Source: Halopenitus salinus (GTDB lineage: Archaea > Halobacteriota > Halobacteria > Halobacteriales > Haloferacaceae). From it: a stretch of 64,000 nucleotides of DNA. The notes beneath the pieces are model-generated. The model did no database searches, was not told the DNA's origin, and was given only the letters and a program-made list of their open reading frames with translations. The stretch lies in assembly GCF_042662125.1 (NCBI RefSeq), contig NZ_JBHSXL010000004.1:84351-148350 (forward strand). The letters are read 5' to 3'. This document shows, in pieces, positions 1 to 8,842 of this stretch; position 1 is the first letter of the stretch; every line of letters starts with the position of its first letter. Position numbers and translations under genes: made by a program.

Positions 1-342
1 AAGGAGGAATGGTCCGAACACGCCGACGAGCTCGGAATGTCCCAAAGCGAGTTCGTCCGCACGATGGTGCAGGCGGGACGTCGCGGGTTCGACCTCGACG
101 GGGGCGACGATCGGACCGTCGAGGAACCCGCTGATCAGCACCCTGACCCCGGGGGTGGCGACCTCGAAGACCGGATCCAAACGATCCTCGAACGGGAAGG
201 GGTGATCTCCTGGAACGACCTCCTCGAGGAGGTCACGGGGGAGATCGAGACGCAACTCGAGGAGACGCTGGACCGGCTCCAAGACGAGGGCGCGGTTCGC
301 TATCGCGGCCGCGAGGGAGGCTACGTGTTGATCGATGAGTAG
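1..342 (+). CDS. DUF5805-like protein, 5' end missing
   Basis: The reading frame is open from base 1, so the start lies left of the window and 113 residues remain. The N-terminal part has a ribbon-helix-helix-like stretch (MSQSEFVRTMV). An acidic linker follows, and the C-terminal half looks like a small winged helix (SWNDLLEEV ... VRYRGREGGYVLID). It ends 8 bases inside the recombinase gene that follows, so the two are probably translated together. I match it from memory to the haloarchaeal DUF5805 family, often seen next to a Xer-like recombinase. A DNA-binding accessory role is inference. Confidence 0.75.
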   Translation, partial: KEEWSEHADELGMSQSEFVRTMVQAGRRGFDLDGGDDRTVEEPADQHPDPGGGDLEDRIQTILEREGVISWNDLLEEVTGEIETQLEETLDRLQDEGAVRYRGREGGYVLIDE

Positions 343-1369
343 CCAGGAGACGGAGCCGGCTCCCAAGGACCCGATCGGGTACTTCCTCGAGGACCTGACC
401 TATCACGGAAAGACCGAACGGACGAGGGGTTCCTACGAGCGCGTTCTGCGCCGCTTCGAGGCGTTTTTGAGCGAACGAGGGACGTCCACGTCCGAAGCGT
501 CCCATCGTGACTGTATGGCGTTCGTACACTCCCTGCGCGGCGATCTCGCGGAAAGCACCGTTGCGACGTACGCGGCGTATCTCCACCGCTATTACGCCTA
601 CATGACCCAGATAGGCGTCTTCGAGGCGAACCCGATGACGCTCGTGATGGAGGAGATGGACGAGTCGATCGACAAGGACCCGTCCCGCCGCGAGATCGAC
701 GTCTCGAGCATGCGGACCTTCGTCGCCGGCATTCGACATCCGCTCCATCGGGCCATCGTGGTTACGCTGTTGAAGACCGGCGTTCGCGTGGGCGAGTTGT
801 GTAACCTCGATCTGCGTGACGTCGCGCTTTCGGATCCCAACGTCGAGGCCACATACGAGGTCGGAACGCGGGCGGCCCTCGATGGACGCCCCGATTCGCT
901 GTACGTCACCGGGGATGCACGCGTCGGCCAGTCGCTAAACGGGGAAGTTCGGACCGCCGCAAACAAGCGTAAACGGGATACGGTGATACCGATCGACGAC
1001 GAGTTGGCGACCGTGTTGAAGGCGTGGCTCGCGGTCCGTCCCGACGCGGTCTCGCCGGCAGAACCCCTCCTCGTCTCCACCGCCGACGGCTGGGGCGAGC
1101 GGATCGACCCCGAGTCCGTCCGTCACGTGATCGAGCAATACGCCCGCGATCACGGGTGGTACCACACCGGCGGCGGGGCGAGCGAGAACGTCACTCCCCA
1201 CTACTTCCGGCACTTCTTCACCACGCATCTACGCGAGCGGACCGGGGATCGCGGCGTCGTGAAGTACCTCCGTGGCGACGTCGCCGACGACATCATCGAC
1301 ACCTACACCCACAACTGGGGCGACCGCGTCCGCCGGATCTACGAGGCGAACGTCTATCGACTGGTGTAG
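335..1369 (+). CDS. Tyrosine recombinase / integrase (XerC/D-like)
   Basis: A 344-residue site-specific recombinase. The N-terminal SAM-like core-binding domain covers roughly residues 12-105 and the catalytic domain 120-344. Catalytic residues visible are Arg151 (TGVRVGEL), a Lys in the NKRKRD turn near 211-213, His289 and Arg292 (HYFRH) and the nucleophile Tyr324 (DTYTH). The usual LGH box reads LRGD (312-315), so the second His/Trp position is Asp. The ATG at 335 overlaps the upstream gene by 8 bases. No att repeats or cargo genes are seen, so a chromosomal recombinase is more likely than a freshly integrated element. Confidence 0.88.
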   Translation: MSSQETEPAPKDPIGYFLEDLTYHGKTERTRGSYERVLRRFEAFLSERGTSTSEASHRDCMAFVHSLRGDLAESTVATYAAYLHRYYAYMTQIGVFEANPMTLVMEEMDESIDKDPSRREIDVSSMRTFVAGIRHPLHRAIVVTLLKTGVRVGELCNLDLRDVALSDPNVEATYEVGTRAALDGRPDSLYVTGDARVGQSLNGEVRTAANKRKRDTVIPIDDELATVLKAWLAVRPDAVSPAEPLLVSTADGWGERIDPESVRHVIEQYARDHGWYHTGGGASENVTPHYFRHFFTTHLRERTGDRGVVKYLRGDVADDIIDTYTHNWGDRVRRIYEANVYRLV

Positions 1370-1552
1370 GATCGCTCGTCGAATATTTCATCGATCCCTC
1401 TCGACCTCGAGAAGTTCGAGGGCGATACGGTAGCGGATCGACGGGAGACGAATGAATCACATTTCGCTATATAGAAATGCTACTCCGGAGCCGATCGCTC
1501 GATGATCACTCGACGCGCACTCGATCGCCGATAGAGAGTCTCTCGAGGCGGT

Positions 1553-3055
1553 TCAGTTCCGTTCACGGAGCGTTCCGCCGGCGAGCCCGTCCCACTCGAC
1601 GCGGTAACCCAAGCGTGACAGTACCGTGCTCGCGTCGTCGATGTCGACCTCCGACAGGACGGACTCGGCCTCGTTTAACGACATCCCGGACTCGATCCGA
1701 TCGTCGAGGCGCTCGAGGACGTCGGGGCGCACGAGCGTTCCCCCGAGCCGCTCGTGTTCCGGAACGGAGATCCCGTCGAGCGCGTCGGTCGCGACCCCGT
1801 GTCGGGCCGCGAGGGCTTCGATCGTCGTGACGTCCTCGTCCGGGCGGAGCACGTCGGGAAGCGTGGACGCCGCCTCGGCGAGGAGCTCCGACTCGTACTC
1901 TCGGAGCACGTCGACGACGTCCTTCACCCGAACGGTCCCCGAGTAGGTCACGACCCGGTGATCGCGTGCGGCGATCTCCTCGCCGACGCCGAGCGACTCG
2001 TCGACCGCGACGATCAGCTCGACGGATTCGACCGTCTCGAGCTGAGAGAGCTTCTTCTCGACGTACTCGGGGGTCCAAAAGCCCATCACTTCGAAGAAGA
2101 CGCTGAAGTCCCCGTGGTCGTACTCGAAGGCGAAATCCGGGATCATCACGCTCGTTCCCGTCTCCAGGGGCTCGGGCTCGCGAACGAGGGCCCAGTCGAG
2201 ATCGAGGGATCGAAACCGTCCGGCGAAGTCGGCCTCGACGCCGCTGTCGAAGGTCGGCTCCGCGAGCGGCTCGACGCCGGGAACGGTCACGTCGCCCTCG
2301 GAAAGCGTCATCGTCCGCTCCGTGCCGCGGTCGTCGATCGTGGCCGTGAGTCGCCACTCCGGCGCCTCCGCGACGGACCGGAGCAGGCGGGCGAAGGCGG
2401 TGCCGTACCGGCGGGTGCCACGAAACAGGGAGTCGGGGCCGGTCACGACGACCTCGCGTCCCTCGTCGGTCCGTTCGATCTCGTACATCAACCCCAGCCG
2501 CTTCGTGGCGCTCACGAGCCGTTTCGGGTCGGCCGATCGGACGCGGACCTCCGTCGCATCGAACAGCGCCGTCTGGGCGAGCGAGAGGTCGTACCGCTCG
2601 AGAAGCGTCTCCACGTCCCAGCGCGGCTCGAACCCGACCATTACCTGCTCGGCCTCGCGGTCGGCGTAAAGCGACTCCTCGACCGCGGTCGGAGCGACCC
2701 CGAGTCCGTCCGCGGCGACTTCGAGGGCTCGTTCCCGCTCCTCCTCGGAGGCGACGCCGACCGATTCGGCGGCCTCGAACGCCTTTCTTCGCGCCCGCTC
2801 CGGCGGGAGCGGCGAGCGCGTCTCGAAGGTGGCCTCGCGTTCCAGGAGCGCCGCCAGCCCCCGGACGAGCTTGAAGTCGGCGGCCTCCGCCTCGAGATCC
2901 GAGAGGCCGGCCTCCAGTTCCGCGCGTCGGTCTCCGACGTGCTCGCGGAAGGTCCCGATGAGCCGCTCGGCGAGCGGTCGGTCACCCTCGTCGGTGAACG
3001 TCGGCGCGTACCCTCCGCCCGCTCGCGAAACGCGGAGGTGGTCCTTTCGAAGCAC
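1553..3055 (-). CDS. bax1: DUF790 family nuclease, Bax1-like partner of XPB
   Basis: About 500 residues, the usual family length. I chose the GTG at 3055 because the protein then starts VLRKDHLRVS, as DUF790 proteins do; the frame upstream of it is not conserved-looking. In archaea Bax1 binds the XPB helicase and nicks DNA near bubble junctions in a nucleotide-excision-repair-like role. Candidate nuclease residues are Asp307 (MIPDF), Glu322 (FFEVMGFW) and Lys334/335. The XPB gene lies upstream on the same strand, separated by a lipoprotein gene on the other strand, so the pair is near but not a simple operon. Confidence 0.88.
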   Translation of the reverse strand: MLRKDHLRVSRAGGGYAPTFTDEGDRPLAERLIGTFREHVGDRRAELEAGLSDLEAEAADFKLVRGLAALLEREATFETRSPLPPERARRKAFEAAESVGVASEEERERALEVAADGLGVAPTAVEESLYADREAEQVMVGFEPRWDVETLLERYDLSLAQTALFDATEVRVRSADPKRLVSATKRLGLMYEIERTDEGREVVVTGPDSLFRGTRRYGTAFARLLRSVAEAPEWRLTATIDDRGTERTMTLSEGDVTVPGVEPLAEPTFDSGVEADFAGRFRSLDLDWALVREPEPLETGTSVMIPDFAFEYDHGDFSVFFEVMGFWTPEYVEKKLSQLETVESVELIVAVDESLGVGEEIAARDHRVVTYSGTVRVKDVVDVLREYESELLAEAASTLPDVLRPDEDVTTIEALAARHGVATDALDGISVPEHERLGGTLVRPDVLERLDDRIESGMSLNEAESVLSEVDIDDASTVLSRLGYRVEWDGLAGGTLRERN

Positions 3056-3172
3056 GGTCGTACCTCGGTTGCGATCCCGTAAAACCCACCGGCTGGCTCC
3101 GGTGTCGAAGCGGGGACCGCTTCGCCCCGCGGATGGGGACAAGCATTTGTATCCCCGAGCGAACCCTCGCAC

Positions 3173-3574
3173 ATGCGACGACGGGGGTTCTTGACCGCGG
3201 CGCTGTCGACCGTGGTCGCGGGCTGTCTCGGGGAACGCCCTCCCTCAGGCCCACGACATCCCCCGAGTGGCGGAACGCCGCCGGGTTCCGGCCCGGAGAC
3301 CGCCACACCCTCTCCCGGATTACGACTCGCGGATCGGGACTTCTCCGAACGTGAGAACGGGGGGCTCCTCGTCGAGGCCACGATCGAGAACACGGCGTCG
3401 GAGACGCGGACCGGAACGCTCGTGGTCACGGCGACGACGCCAGAAGAGGAAGCGACGGAAACCCGGGACCTCGAGGTCGATCCCGGATCGGAGATCGATG
3501 TCGCGGTCGAGTTCGAACTCACCTACGGGGAGTTCATAAACGGCGGCAGTCTCTCGTTCGACATCGAGACGTGA
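3173..3574 (+). CDS. Small Tat lipoprotein, hypothetical
   Basis: 133 residues. The N-terminus has arginines followed by GFL and a short hydrophobic run ending in the lipobox AGC (Cys20), the pattern of haloarchaeal Tat-exported lipoproteins. A Pro/Gly/Ser-rich linker leads to a beta-rich C-terminal domain (about 45-133) that looks like a small FxLyD/CARDB-type extracellular fold. A TATA-like TTTGTAT lies 21-27 bases upstream. It sits between the genes for Bax1 and XPB on the opposite strand. Function unknown. Confidence 0.75.
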   Translation: MRRRGFLTAALSTVVAGCLGERPPSGPRHPPSGGTPPGSGPETATPSPGLRLADRDFSERENGGLLVEATIENTASETRTGTLVVTATTPEEEATETRDLEVDPGSEIDVAVEFELTYGEFINGGSLSFDIET

Positions 3575-3621
3575 CTCCTCCGGCGGGTTCGAACGCCGGA
3601 TCTCGTCCTCTCCTCGTTCGA

Positions 3622-4962
3622 TCAACGCCGACGATCGGCCACCCGCTCTTCGGCGGTGTCGGCCGTCACGAGCTCGTAGAGAACGGCCCGACCGCCGTCA
3701 TCTTTCGGACGGAGGATCCGCCCGAGCCGCTGGGTGAACTCGCGTTCGCTTCCCGACCCGGATAGGACGACGGCGACGTTCGCGTCCGGCACGTCGACGC
3801 CTTCGTCGAGGACGTTCGCGGCGATGATCCGCGAGTAGGTTCCCTCGCGGAACCGCTCGAGGGTCTCACGGCGCTCTTTCGTCCCAGTCTCGCTCGTGAT
3901 CGCCGGCAACAGGAAGCGCTCGGACAGCCGATAGACGAGGTCCGTGTGTGCGGTGAAAACGATGACGCGGTCGTCACGATGGCGGTCCAGTATCTCCGCG
4001 AGTTCGCGTCGTTTGTTCTCCGCGTTCATCATCACCCGGCGGGCCTCCTGTTTGGCCAGCAGGGCCTCGCGTGCGCGGGGGTCCCGTCCCGATCGCATGA
4101 CGAGCTTCCGGTAGTCGCTCCCGCTCGAGAGCGTGAGCCCGGAATCACGGAGATACTGGACGAACGTTCCCTGTACGTTCTCGTACCGTTCGCGCTCCTC
4201 GGGGGTCAACTCGACCTCGATCCGTCGCACGTCATAGGGGGCCAGATGCTCGCCCGCGAGGTCGTCGACAGCGACGTCGTACACCTTCGGTCCGATCAGA
4301 TCCTCGACGACGCGGTGGGCATCGTCGGGTCGCTCGAAGGTGGCCGTCAGTCCCATTCGGGCGGGTGCGGCGAGGAACCGGGCGACGTCACGGTAGCCTT
4401 CCCCGCCGAGATGGTGCACCTCGTCGAAGACGACGAACCCGAAGTCGTCCCCGACGTCGTCGGCCTTGAGGTACGCCGAATCGTACGTCGAGACGGTTAT
4501 CGGCTCGCGTTTCTGGGTGCCGCCGCCGAACCGACCGATGGGCATCTCGAACTCCCGTTCGAGCTCTCGGACCCACTGTTCGAGGAGGTCGATCGTCGGC
4601 ACGACCACGAGCGTCGCCACGCCGAGTTCGGCCATGGCGGCGATCGCGATCACGGTCTTTCCGGCTCCGGTCGGCAGCTCGAGGACGCCGCGGTCGTCGT
4701 TTTCGTGCCACGCCTCCAGGGCCTTCCGTTGGTACTCCCGAAGCCGGTAGTCCGTCGACAGCGACAGCGCGGGCAGATCCAACACGTCGTCCACGACCGA
4801 GAGGCCGGCGACCTCGAGCGCGTTCAGGATCTCGGCGTAGCGAGCCGCCGGAGCGCGCTCCACGTCTCCTCGGTCGTCGTGTTCCACCCCGGGAAGCGGC
4901 GGCAGCGGCTCGTCGGCCTCGATCCGGATCGTCCCGTCCTCGTAGCTGAGCCGTACGGTCAT
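3622..4962 (-). CDS. xpb: XPB-type DNA helicase (superfamily 2)
   Basis: 446 residues from the ATG at 4962; the longer frame adds a non-conserved, non-acidic leader. The N-terminal damage-recognition region (1-70) precedes a Q-like motif and Walker A (GAGKT, 99-103). Walker B is DEVH (180-183), motif III is LTATFE, and the C-terminal RecA domain carries QRLGRILRP (motif VI). XPB unwinds or remodels DNA at lesions and promoters. With Bax1 it forms a helicase-nuclease pair. The intervening lipoprotein gene is on the other strand. Confidence 0.93.
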   Translation of the reverse strand: MTVRLSYEDGTIRIEADEPLPPLPGVEHDDRGDVERAPAARYAEILNALEVAGLSVVDDVLDLPALSLSTDYRLREYQRKALEAWHENDDRGVLELPTGAGKTVIAIAAMAELGVATLVVVPTIDLLEQWVRELEREFEMPIGRFGGGTQKREPITVSTYDSAYLKADDVGDDFGFVVFDEVHHLGGEGYRDVARFLAAPARMGLTATFERPDDAHRVVEDLIGPKVYDVAVDDLAGEHLAPYDVRRIEVELTPEERERYENVQGTFVQYLRDSGLTLSSGSDYRKLVMRSGRDPRAREALLAKQEARRVMMNAENKRRELAEILDRHRDDRVIVFTAHTDLVYRLSERFLLPAITSETGTKERRETLERFREGTYSRIIAANVLDEGVDVPDANVAVVLSGSGSEREFTQRLGRILRPKDDGGRAVLYELVTADTAEERVADRRR

Positions 4963-5220
4963 CGGCGCACGCGACTCACTCGCGGACGCACATATAAAGA
5001 CACACCGCCATCCAACCCCGACATCGATCACCGCTACCTCCACATCGACATCGATCGACGGCGAAGGTTCAAATCGGAGCGGGAATCATCGCCCCCGTGA
5101 AATCCCGATCGGCTCGACGCGGAACGCGGGTGTGTGGTACGGACGCGTCGAGAATTCCGGGTTCATAGCCCGTACCGCCTGTTCGCCAGCGTAAAGGGAA
5201 CGGCCGTCCGATCGGTAGAC

Positions 5221-5583
5221 ATGCCGATCATCGATTCGATCGCGGTCTTCCTCGTCAGCTTGCTCGTGGGAGGCCTCTCCATCTTCGTCGCCGCGAGCAT
5301 CGTGGTCGACTCGCGGAGCTACGAGCACGCGCTCGTCACCGCCGTGATCGCGGCGATCGCCCAGACGATCGCCGGCTGGTTCACCGGGATCCCGTTGGTG
5401 GGCGAGCTGTTGCCGCTTCTCGCGTGGATCGCCGTGATCAAGTGGCGATACGCCGCCTCGTGGATCAACGCCGCGATCATGGGCTTTCTCGCGTGGGCGG
5501 CGGCGATACTCGTTTTGACCGTCCTGCCGTTCGCCGGCATCGACGCCTTCGGCGTGCCGTTCACCTCGACCACCTACTTGTGA
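5221..5583 (+). CDS. Small integral membrane protein, hypothetical
   Basis: 120 residues from the ATG at 5221 (MPIIDSIAVFL). The frame upstream of it is charged and does not look membrane-inserted. Three to four hydrophobic helices fill almost the whole protein (about 5-28, 40-60, 62-80, 85-108), with acidic and basic loops. No catalytic motif is visible. It lies between the divergent XPB gene and the convergent phosphomevalonate decarboxylase gene and appears to be a single-gene unit. Function unknown. Confidence 0.75.
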   Translation: MPIIDSIAVFLVSLLVGGLSIFVAASIVVDSRSYEHALVTAVIAAIAQTIAGWFTGIPLVGELLPLLAWIAVIKWRYAASWINAAIMGFLAWAAAILVLTVLPFAGIDAFGVPFTSTTYL

Positions 5584-5674
5584 ATTCCCACGAGTTGGGC
5601 ATCGCGATGTCGGCGATCGAGGTGTCCCGAAACCCGTCGTCGACGCCGAATACGATTCGGAACGCGGACTCGCC

Positions 5675-6667
5675 TCAAAAGAGCGACTCGCTCGGGTCCA
5701 GAATTCGCGCTGGGCCCCCGACGGACCAGACGTCGGTCTCGATCCCGATCTCCGCGATCCGGGACTCCACCTCGTCGACGTACGGCTCCCGCGTGTTGAC
5801 GTACACCGACGCACCGGTGTCCGTCGAGAAGTACACCGGGACGCCCTCCTCGCGGAGCTCCCGCACCGCGTTGAACACCGCGATCGTCTCCGGCTGCCAG
5901 TAGACCCAGCCGGCCGGTCCGGTCATCGTCGTCGCCGTCAGCGACAGCGAGTCGTGTTCGGCGAGTTCGAAGATCCGATCGAACGATCCCGCACGTAGCG
6001 CGTCGGTCATCTCGGCCAGCTGTCCGTGGATGTGGGCCATCCGTGCGTCGAACATGTGGCTCGCCTCCGCCTCCCGGTGGGCCTCCTCCGTCTCCTTGTA
6101 GGACGGAACGTGAGCGGCGACGATCCGGAGGTCGGATTCGGGATCGAATCCGTCCTCGCCCTCGCCGACCGGGAGCCGGCGGGCTCTGCAGTCCTCGTCG
6201 TTGAGCCCGGTCTCGAGGATGGAGTAGGCGCCGGTCACCGCGCGGGCCGCCGAGGACGATCCACGTCTGGCGACCGCGGAGATCTCCGGGCGGGACAGAT
6301 CCAGGCCGGCCGCCTCCACGAGCGCGGTCGCCGCGGCCGCGAATCCCGAGGAGGACGACCCGAACCCGATGTTCGAGGGGAAGGAGTTCTCGCTTTCGAA
6401 CCGAACGGCGTGGTCGAACCCGGCCAAGGCCCGAACGCGATCCACGACCGCCTCGACTCGTTCTCCCGCACGCCCCTCGACGACGTCGTCGTCGATCCGA
6501 AAGACGTCCTCGCTGCCGTCCGGTTCCCACTCGACGGTGGTCGTGGTGGCCGTCGGCGCCGTACAGAGGCTGATGGAGTCGTGATACGGCAGCCGCCGTT
6601 CCTCGTCGCGCATGCCGTGGTACTTGACGAGTCCCTGGATCGGATGCGCCCGTGCCGTGGCCTTCAT
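5675..6667 (-). CDS. mvaD: Phosphomevalonate decarboxylase (GHMP family)
   Basis: 330 residues from the ATG at 6667 (MKATARAHPIQGLVKYHG). The KYHG segment near the start and the glycine/serine-rich ATP loop (GFGSSSSGFAAAA) are typical of mevalonate diphosphate decarboxylase-like GHMP enzymes. In haloarchaea the homologue acts on mevalonate 5-phosphate to give isopentenyl phosphate, which isopentenyl phosphate kinase converts to IPP for lipid synthesis. The phosphomevalonate preference comes from work on Haloferax and is applied here by family. It is divergent from the ferredoxin gene. Confidence 0.9.
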   Translation of the reverse strand: MKATARAHPIQGLVKYHGMRDEERRLPYHDSISLCTAPTATTTTVEWEPDGSEDVFRIDDDVVEGRAGERVEAVVDRVRALAGFDHAVRFESENSFPSNIGFGSSSSGFAAAATALVEAAGLDLSRPEISAVARRGSSSAARAVTGAYSILETGLNDEDCRARRLPVGEGEDGFDPESDLRIVAAHVPSYKETEEAHREAEASHMFDARMAHIHGQLAEMTDALRAGSFDRIFELAEHDSLSLTATTMTGPAGWVYWQPETIAVFNAVRELREEGVPVYFSTDTGASVYVNTREPYVDEVESRIAEIGIETDVWSVGGPARILDPSESLF

Positions 6668-6784
6668 ACCGGGTATGTTCGGGCAACGCGGGATTAGCGT
6701 TGCGAATGACTGGCGTGGAGGTACCGACATGGCGATCCGGACCCATGACAAGAGTTTTGCCGACCGTGCGCGGATCGGATCGGT

Positions 6785-7111
6785 ATGGCCGAGTACACCG
6801 TCGAGTTCGTCGGGACCGGCGAGACGATCGAGGTGTCCGACACGCAGACGATCCTCAACGCCTGCCTGGAGGAGGGCATCGCCCAGGAGTACTCCTGTCG
6901 GGTCGGGATGTGTCTGGCCTGTTCGGCCGAGATCGTCGACGGCGAGGTGACTCAACCGGCCGCGCGTGGCCTCACCGACGAGGAGGCCGAGCGGTACGCG
7001 TTGACCTGCATGGCGCGCCCGAAATCCGACCTCCGGCTCGATCGGGGCGTCTATCCGCCGAGCATCGAGGGCGCAACGTCACAGGGAGGACCGTCCGCAG
7101 CAGACGACTGA
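6785..7111 (+). CDS. 2Fe-2S ferredoxin, plant type
   Basis: 108 residues. The iron-sulfur ligands follow the plant-type spacing: Cys38, Cys43, Cys46 and Cys75 (SCRVGMCLAC ... LTCMA). The rest is a beta-grasp ferredoxin fold with an acidic surface and a short disordered tail. It is shorter than the main halophilic ferredoxin, which has an extra acidic N-terminal insertion, so this is a second, small electron carrier. The next gene, pyrB, starts 40 bases downstream but has no obvious functional link. Its redox partner cannot be told from the context. Confidence 0.92.
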   Translation: MAEYTVEFVGTGETIEVSDTQTILNACLEEGIAQEYSCRVGMCLACSAEIVDGEVTQPAARGLTDEEAERYALTCMARPKSDLRLDRGVYPPSIEGATSQGGPSAADD

Positions 7112-7151
7112 CCCGACGGATTCAAGACGGTTCCAACCGGCGGGATAGACG

Positions 7152-8069
7152 ATGCGTCAGGACCACCTCATCACCGCGACCCAACTCTCGCGGGCGGACA
7201 TCGAGGCGGTGCTCGACCGGGCGCGAACGATCGACGACTCGCCGTCGACGTTCGCGGACCGGTATTCGGAGTCCGTGCTCGCGCTGTGTTTCTTCGAGCC
7301 GAGCACGCGCACGAAGATGAGCTTCGAGACGGCGGCAAAGCGGCTCGGCGCGGATACGATCGACATGGGATCGATCGAGTCGTCGTCGGTGAAGAAGGGC
7401 GAGTCGCTCGCCGACACCGCCCGGGTGATCGAGGGGTATGCCGACGCGATCGCGTTGCGCCACCCGAGCGAGGGCTCCGCGAAGATGGTCTCGGAGTTCG
7501 TCGACGTGCCGGTCATAAACGCCGGCGACGGCGCGGGCCAACATCCCTCCCAGACGCTCCTCGATCTGTACACGATCCGGGAGCGACACGGCCTCGACGA
7601 CCTCACGATCGGCGTCATGGGCGACCTCAAGTACGGTCGGACGGTCCACTCGTTGTCGGCGGCGTTGACGAACTTCGACGCCACACAGCACTTCATCAGC
7701 CCCGAGTCGCTTCGGCTCCCGCGATCGGTCCGGTTCGATCTCCACGAGTCGGGTGCACGAGTCCGCGAACACACCGAGCTTGAGGGAGTCCTTCCCGAAC
7801 TCGACGTCCTGTACGTCACCCGGATCCAGCGCGAACGATTCCCCGACGAGAACGAGTACCGATCGGTCGCCGGCCAGTATCAGATCGACGCCGAAACGCT
7901 CTCGTCCGCCCGCGAGGACCTGACGATCATGCACCCGCTTCCCCGCGTCGACGAGATCGCCCCGGAGATCGACGAGACGGACCACGCCCGCTACTTCGAG
8001 CAGGCGCACAACGGAGTCCCCGTTCGGATGGCGCTTTTGGACGCCCTTCTCGGGGGGACGGACCGATGA
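7152..8069 (+). CDS. pyrB: Aspartate carbamoyltransferase, catalytic subunit
   Basis: 305 residues, the normal length. It condenses carbamoyl phosphate with aspartate in de novo pyrimidine synthesis. The carbamoyl-phosphate loop STRT is at 51-54 (FEPSTRTKMSF). The HPSEG segment and the C-terminal MHPLPRVDEI loop, which carries an active-site Leu/Pro switch, are intact. Its stop overlaps the ATG of pyrI by 4 bases (ATGA), so the catalytic and regulatory subunits are translationally coupled, which suits a fixed-ratio holoenzyme. Confidence 0.97.
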   Translation: MRQDHLITATQLSRADIEAVLDRARTIDDSPSTFADRYSESVLALCFFEPSTRTKMSFETAAKRLGADTIDMGSIESSSVKKGESLADTARVIEGYADAIALRHPSEGSAKMVSEFVDVPVINAGDGAGQHPSQTLLDLYTIRERHGLDDLTIGVMGDLKYGRTVHSLSAALTNFDATQHFISPESLRLPRSVRFDLHESGARVREHTELEGVLPELDVLYVTRIQRERFPDENEYRSVAGQYQIDAETLSSAREDLTIMHPLPRVDEIAPEIDETDHARYFEQAHNGVPVRMALLDALLGGTDR

Positions 8070-8536
8070 GCGCCGATCCCACCGACCACGAACTCCGCGT
8101 CTCGAAGATCCGAAACGGGACCGTGATCGACCACATCACGGGCGGACAGGCACTCAACGTCCTCGCCATCCTCGGGATCGATGGCTCGGAGGGGTTCGGC
8201 GTCTCCATCGGGATGAACGTCACCTCGGACCGTCTCGGTCAAAAGGACATCCTCAAAGTCGAGGGCCGCGAGCTGAGCCAGTCTGAGGTCGACGTGCTCT
8301 CGCTCATCGCCCCGGAGGCGACGATCAACATCGTCCGCGAGTACGACGTCGTCGAGAAGAACCGCGTGGAACGACCGTCGGAGGTCGTCGGCGTGCTCTC
8401 GTGTCCGAACCGGAACTGCATCTCGAACGATTCGGAACCGGTCGCGACCCGATTCGAGGTGCTCGAGGACGGGGTCCGCTGTGACTACTGCTCCGAGATC
8501 ATCCGCGATCGGATCGCCGAACACATCGACGTTTGA
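8066..8536 (+). CDS. pyrI: Aspartate carbamoyltransferase, regulatory subunit
   Basis: 156 residues. An N-terminal nucleotide-binding domain (LRVSKIRNGTVIDHI) is followed by a C-terminal zinc domain with Cys113, Cys118, Cys139 and Cys142 (CPNRNC ... CDYC). It binds CTP/ATP and controls PyrB allosterically. The ATG overlaps the end of pyrB as ATGA. Both halves are complete, so the window encodes a regulated enzyme of the class B type rather than a bare catalytic trimer. Confidence 0.97.
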   Translation: MSADPTDHELRVSKIRNGTVIDHITGGQALNVLAILGIDGSEGFGVSIGMNVTSDRLGQKDILKVEGRELSQSEVDVLSLIAPEATINIVREYDVVEKNRVERPSEVVGVLSCPNRNCISNDSEPVATRFEVLEDGVRCDYCSEIIRDRIAEHIDV

Positions 8537-8587
8537 ACCCGGAATTGCGATCGTGGTCGAGGAATCGACACGAAACCTTCCCGGTAG

Positions 8588-8594
8588 TTTTTAG
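8588..8594 (+). promoter_or_regulatory. TATA box of the 31-residue membrane protein gene
   Basis: TTTTTAG lies 25-31 bases before the ATG at 8619, the normal distance for a leaderless haloarchaeal transcript. It falls in the gap after pyrI and supports the tiny gene having its own promoter. Confidence 0.55.
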
Positions 8595-8618
8595 CCGCTC
8601 CCCGACCGAGGGACGACC

Positions 8619-8714
8619 ATGAGCTCGAAAGCAAAACTGGTGGTCGCACTGGTCCTCGTAGCAGTCGTGTACTTCCTCGTCTCCGGCGACAAGGAGCCGG
8701 TCGAGGTCGAGTAG
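8619..8714 (+). CDS. 31-residue single-helix membrane protein
   Basis: A very short gene: MSSKAK, then one hydrophobic helix of about 17 residues (positions 7-22, LVVALVLVAVVYFLV), then an acidic tail ending in VEVE. A TATA-like TTTTTAG sits 25-31 bases upstream. The positive-inside N-terminus and acidic C-terminus predict one membrane span with the tail outside. Similar tiny single-span proteins occur widely in haloarchaea, but I do not know a function. It stands alone between pyrI and the next gene, which has its own promoter. Confidence 0.65.
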   Translation: MSSKAKLVVALVLVAVVYFLVSGDKEPVEVE

Positions 8715-8810
8715 CGCGATCCAAACCCGGAACAGGACGGCCGAGTTCGTGCGGACCCACCGACTTCCGCACGAAACGCCGAGATGACGCGGGCTCGTCC
8801 GCGAACGTCC

Positions 8811-8817
8811 TTTTTAA
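8811..8817 (+). promoter_or_regulatory. TATA box for the gene starting at 8843
   Basis: TTTTTAA lies 26-32 bases before the ATG, giving a leaderless transcript. It separates this gene from the 31-residue gene upstream. Confidence 0.6.
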
Positions 8818-8842
8818 CACCGCTCGTCGAGTACCCACGGAC

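Noticed and set aside
1..1369. Integrated provirus or genomic island at the left edge
   Set aside because: Only a recombinase with a small partner is visible; there are no att repeats, tRNA gene or viral genes next to it.
1754..3082. Open frame of 442 residues antisense to the Bax1 gene
   Set aside because: It mirrors the real gene in the opposite strand, a common result of high GC in the third codon position; composition is basic/Arg-Gly rich and unlike haloarchaeal proteins.
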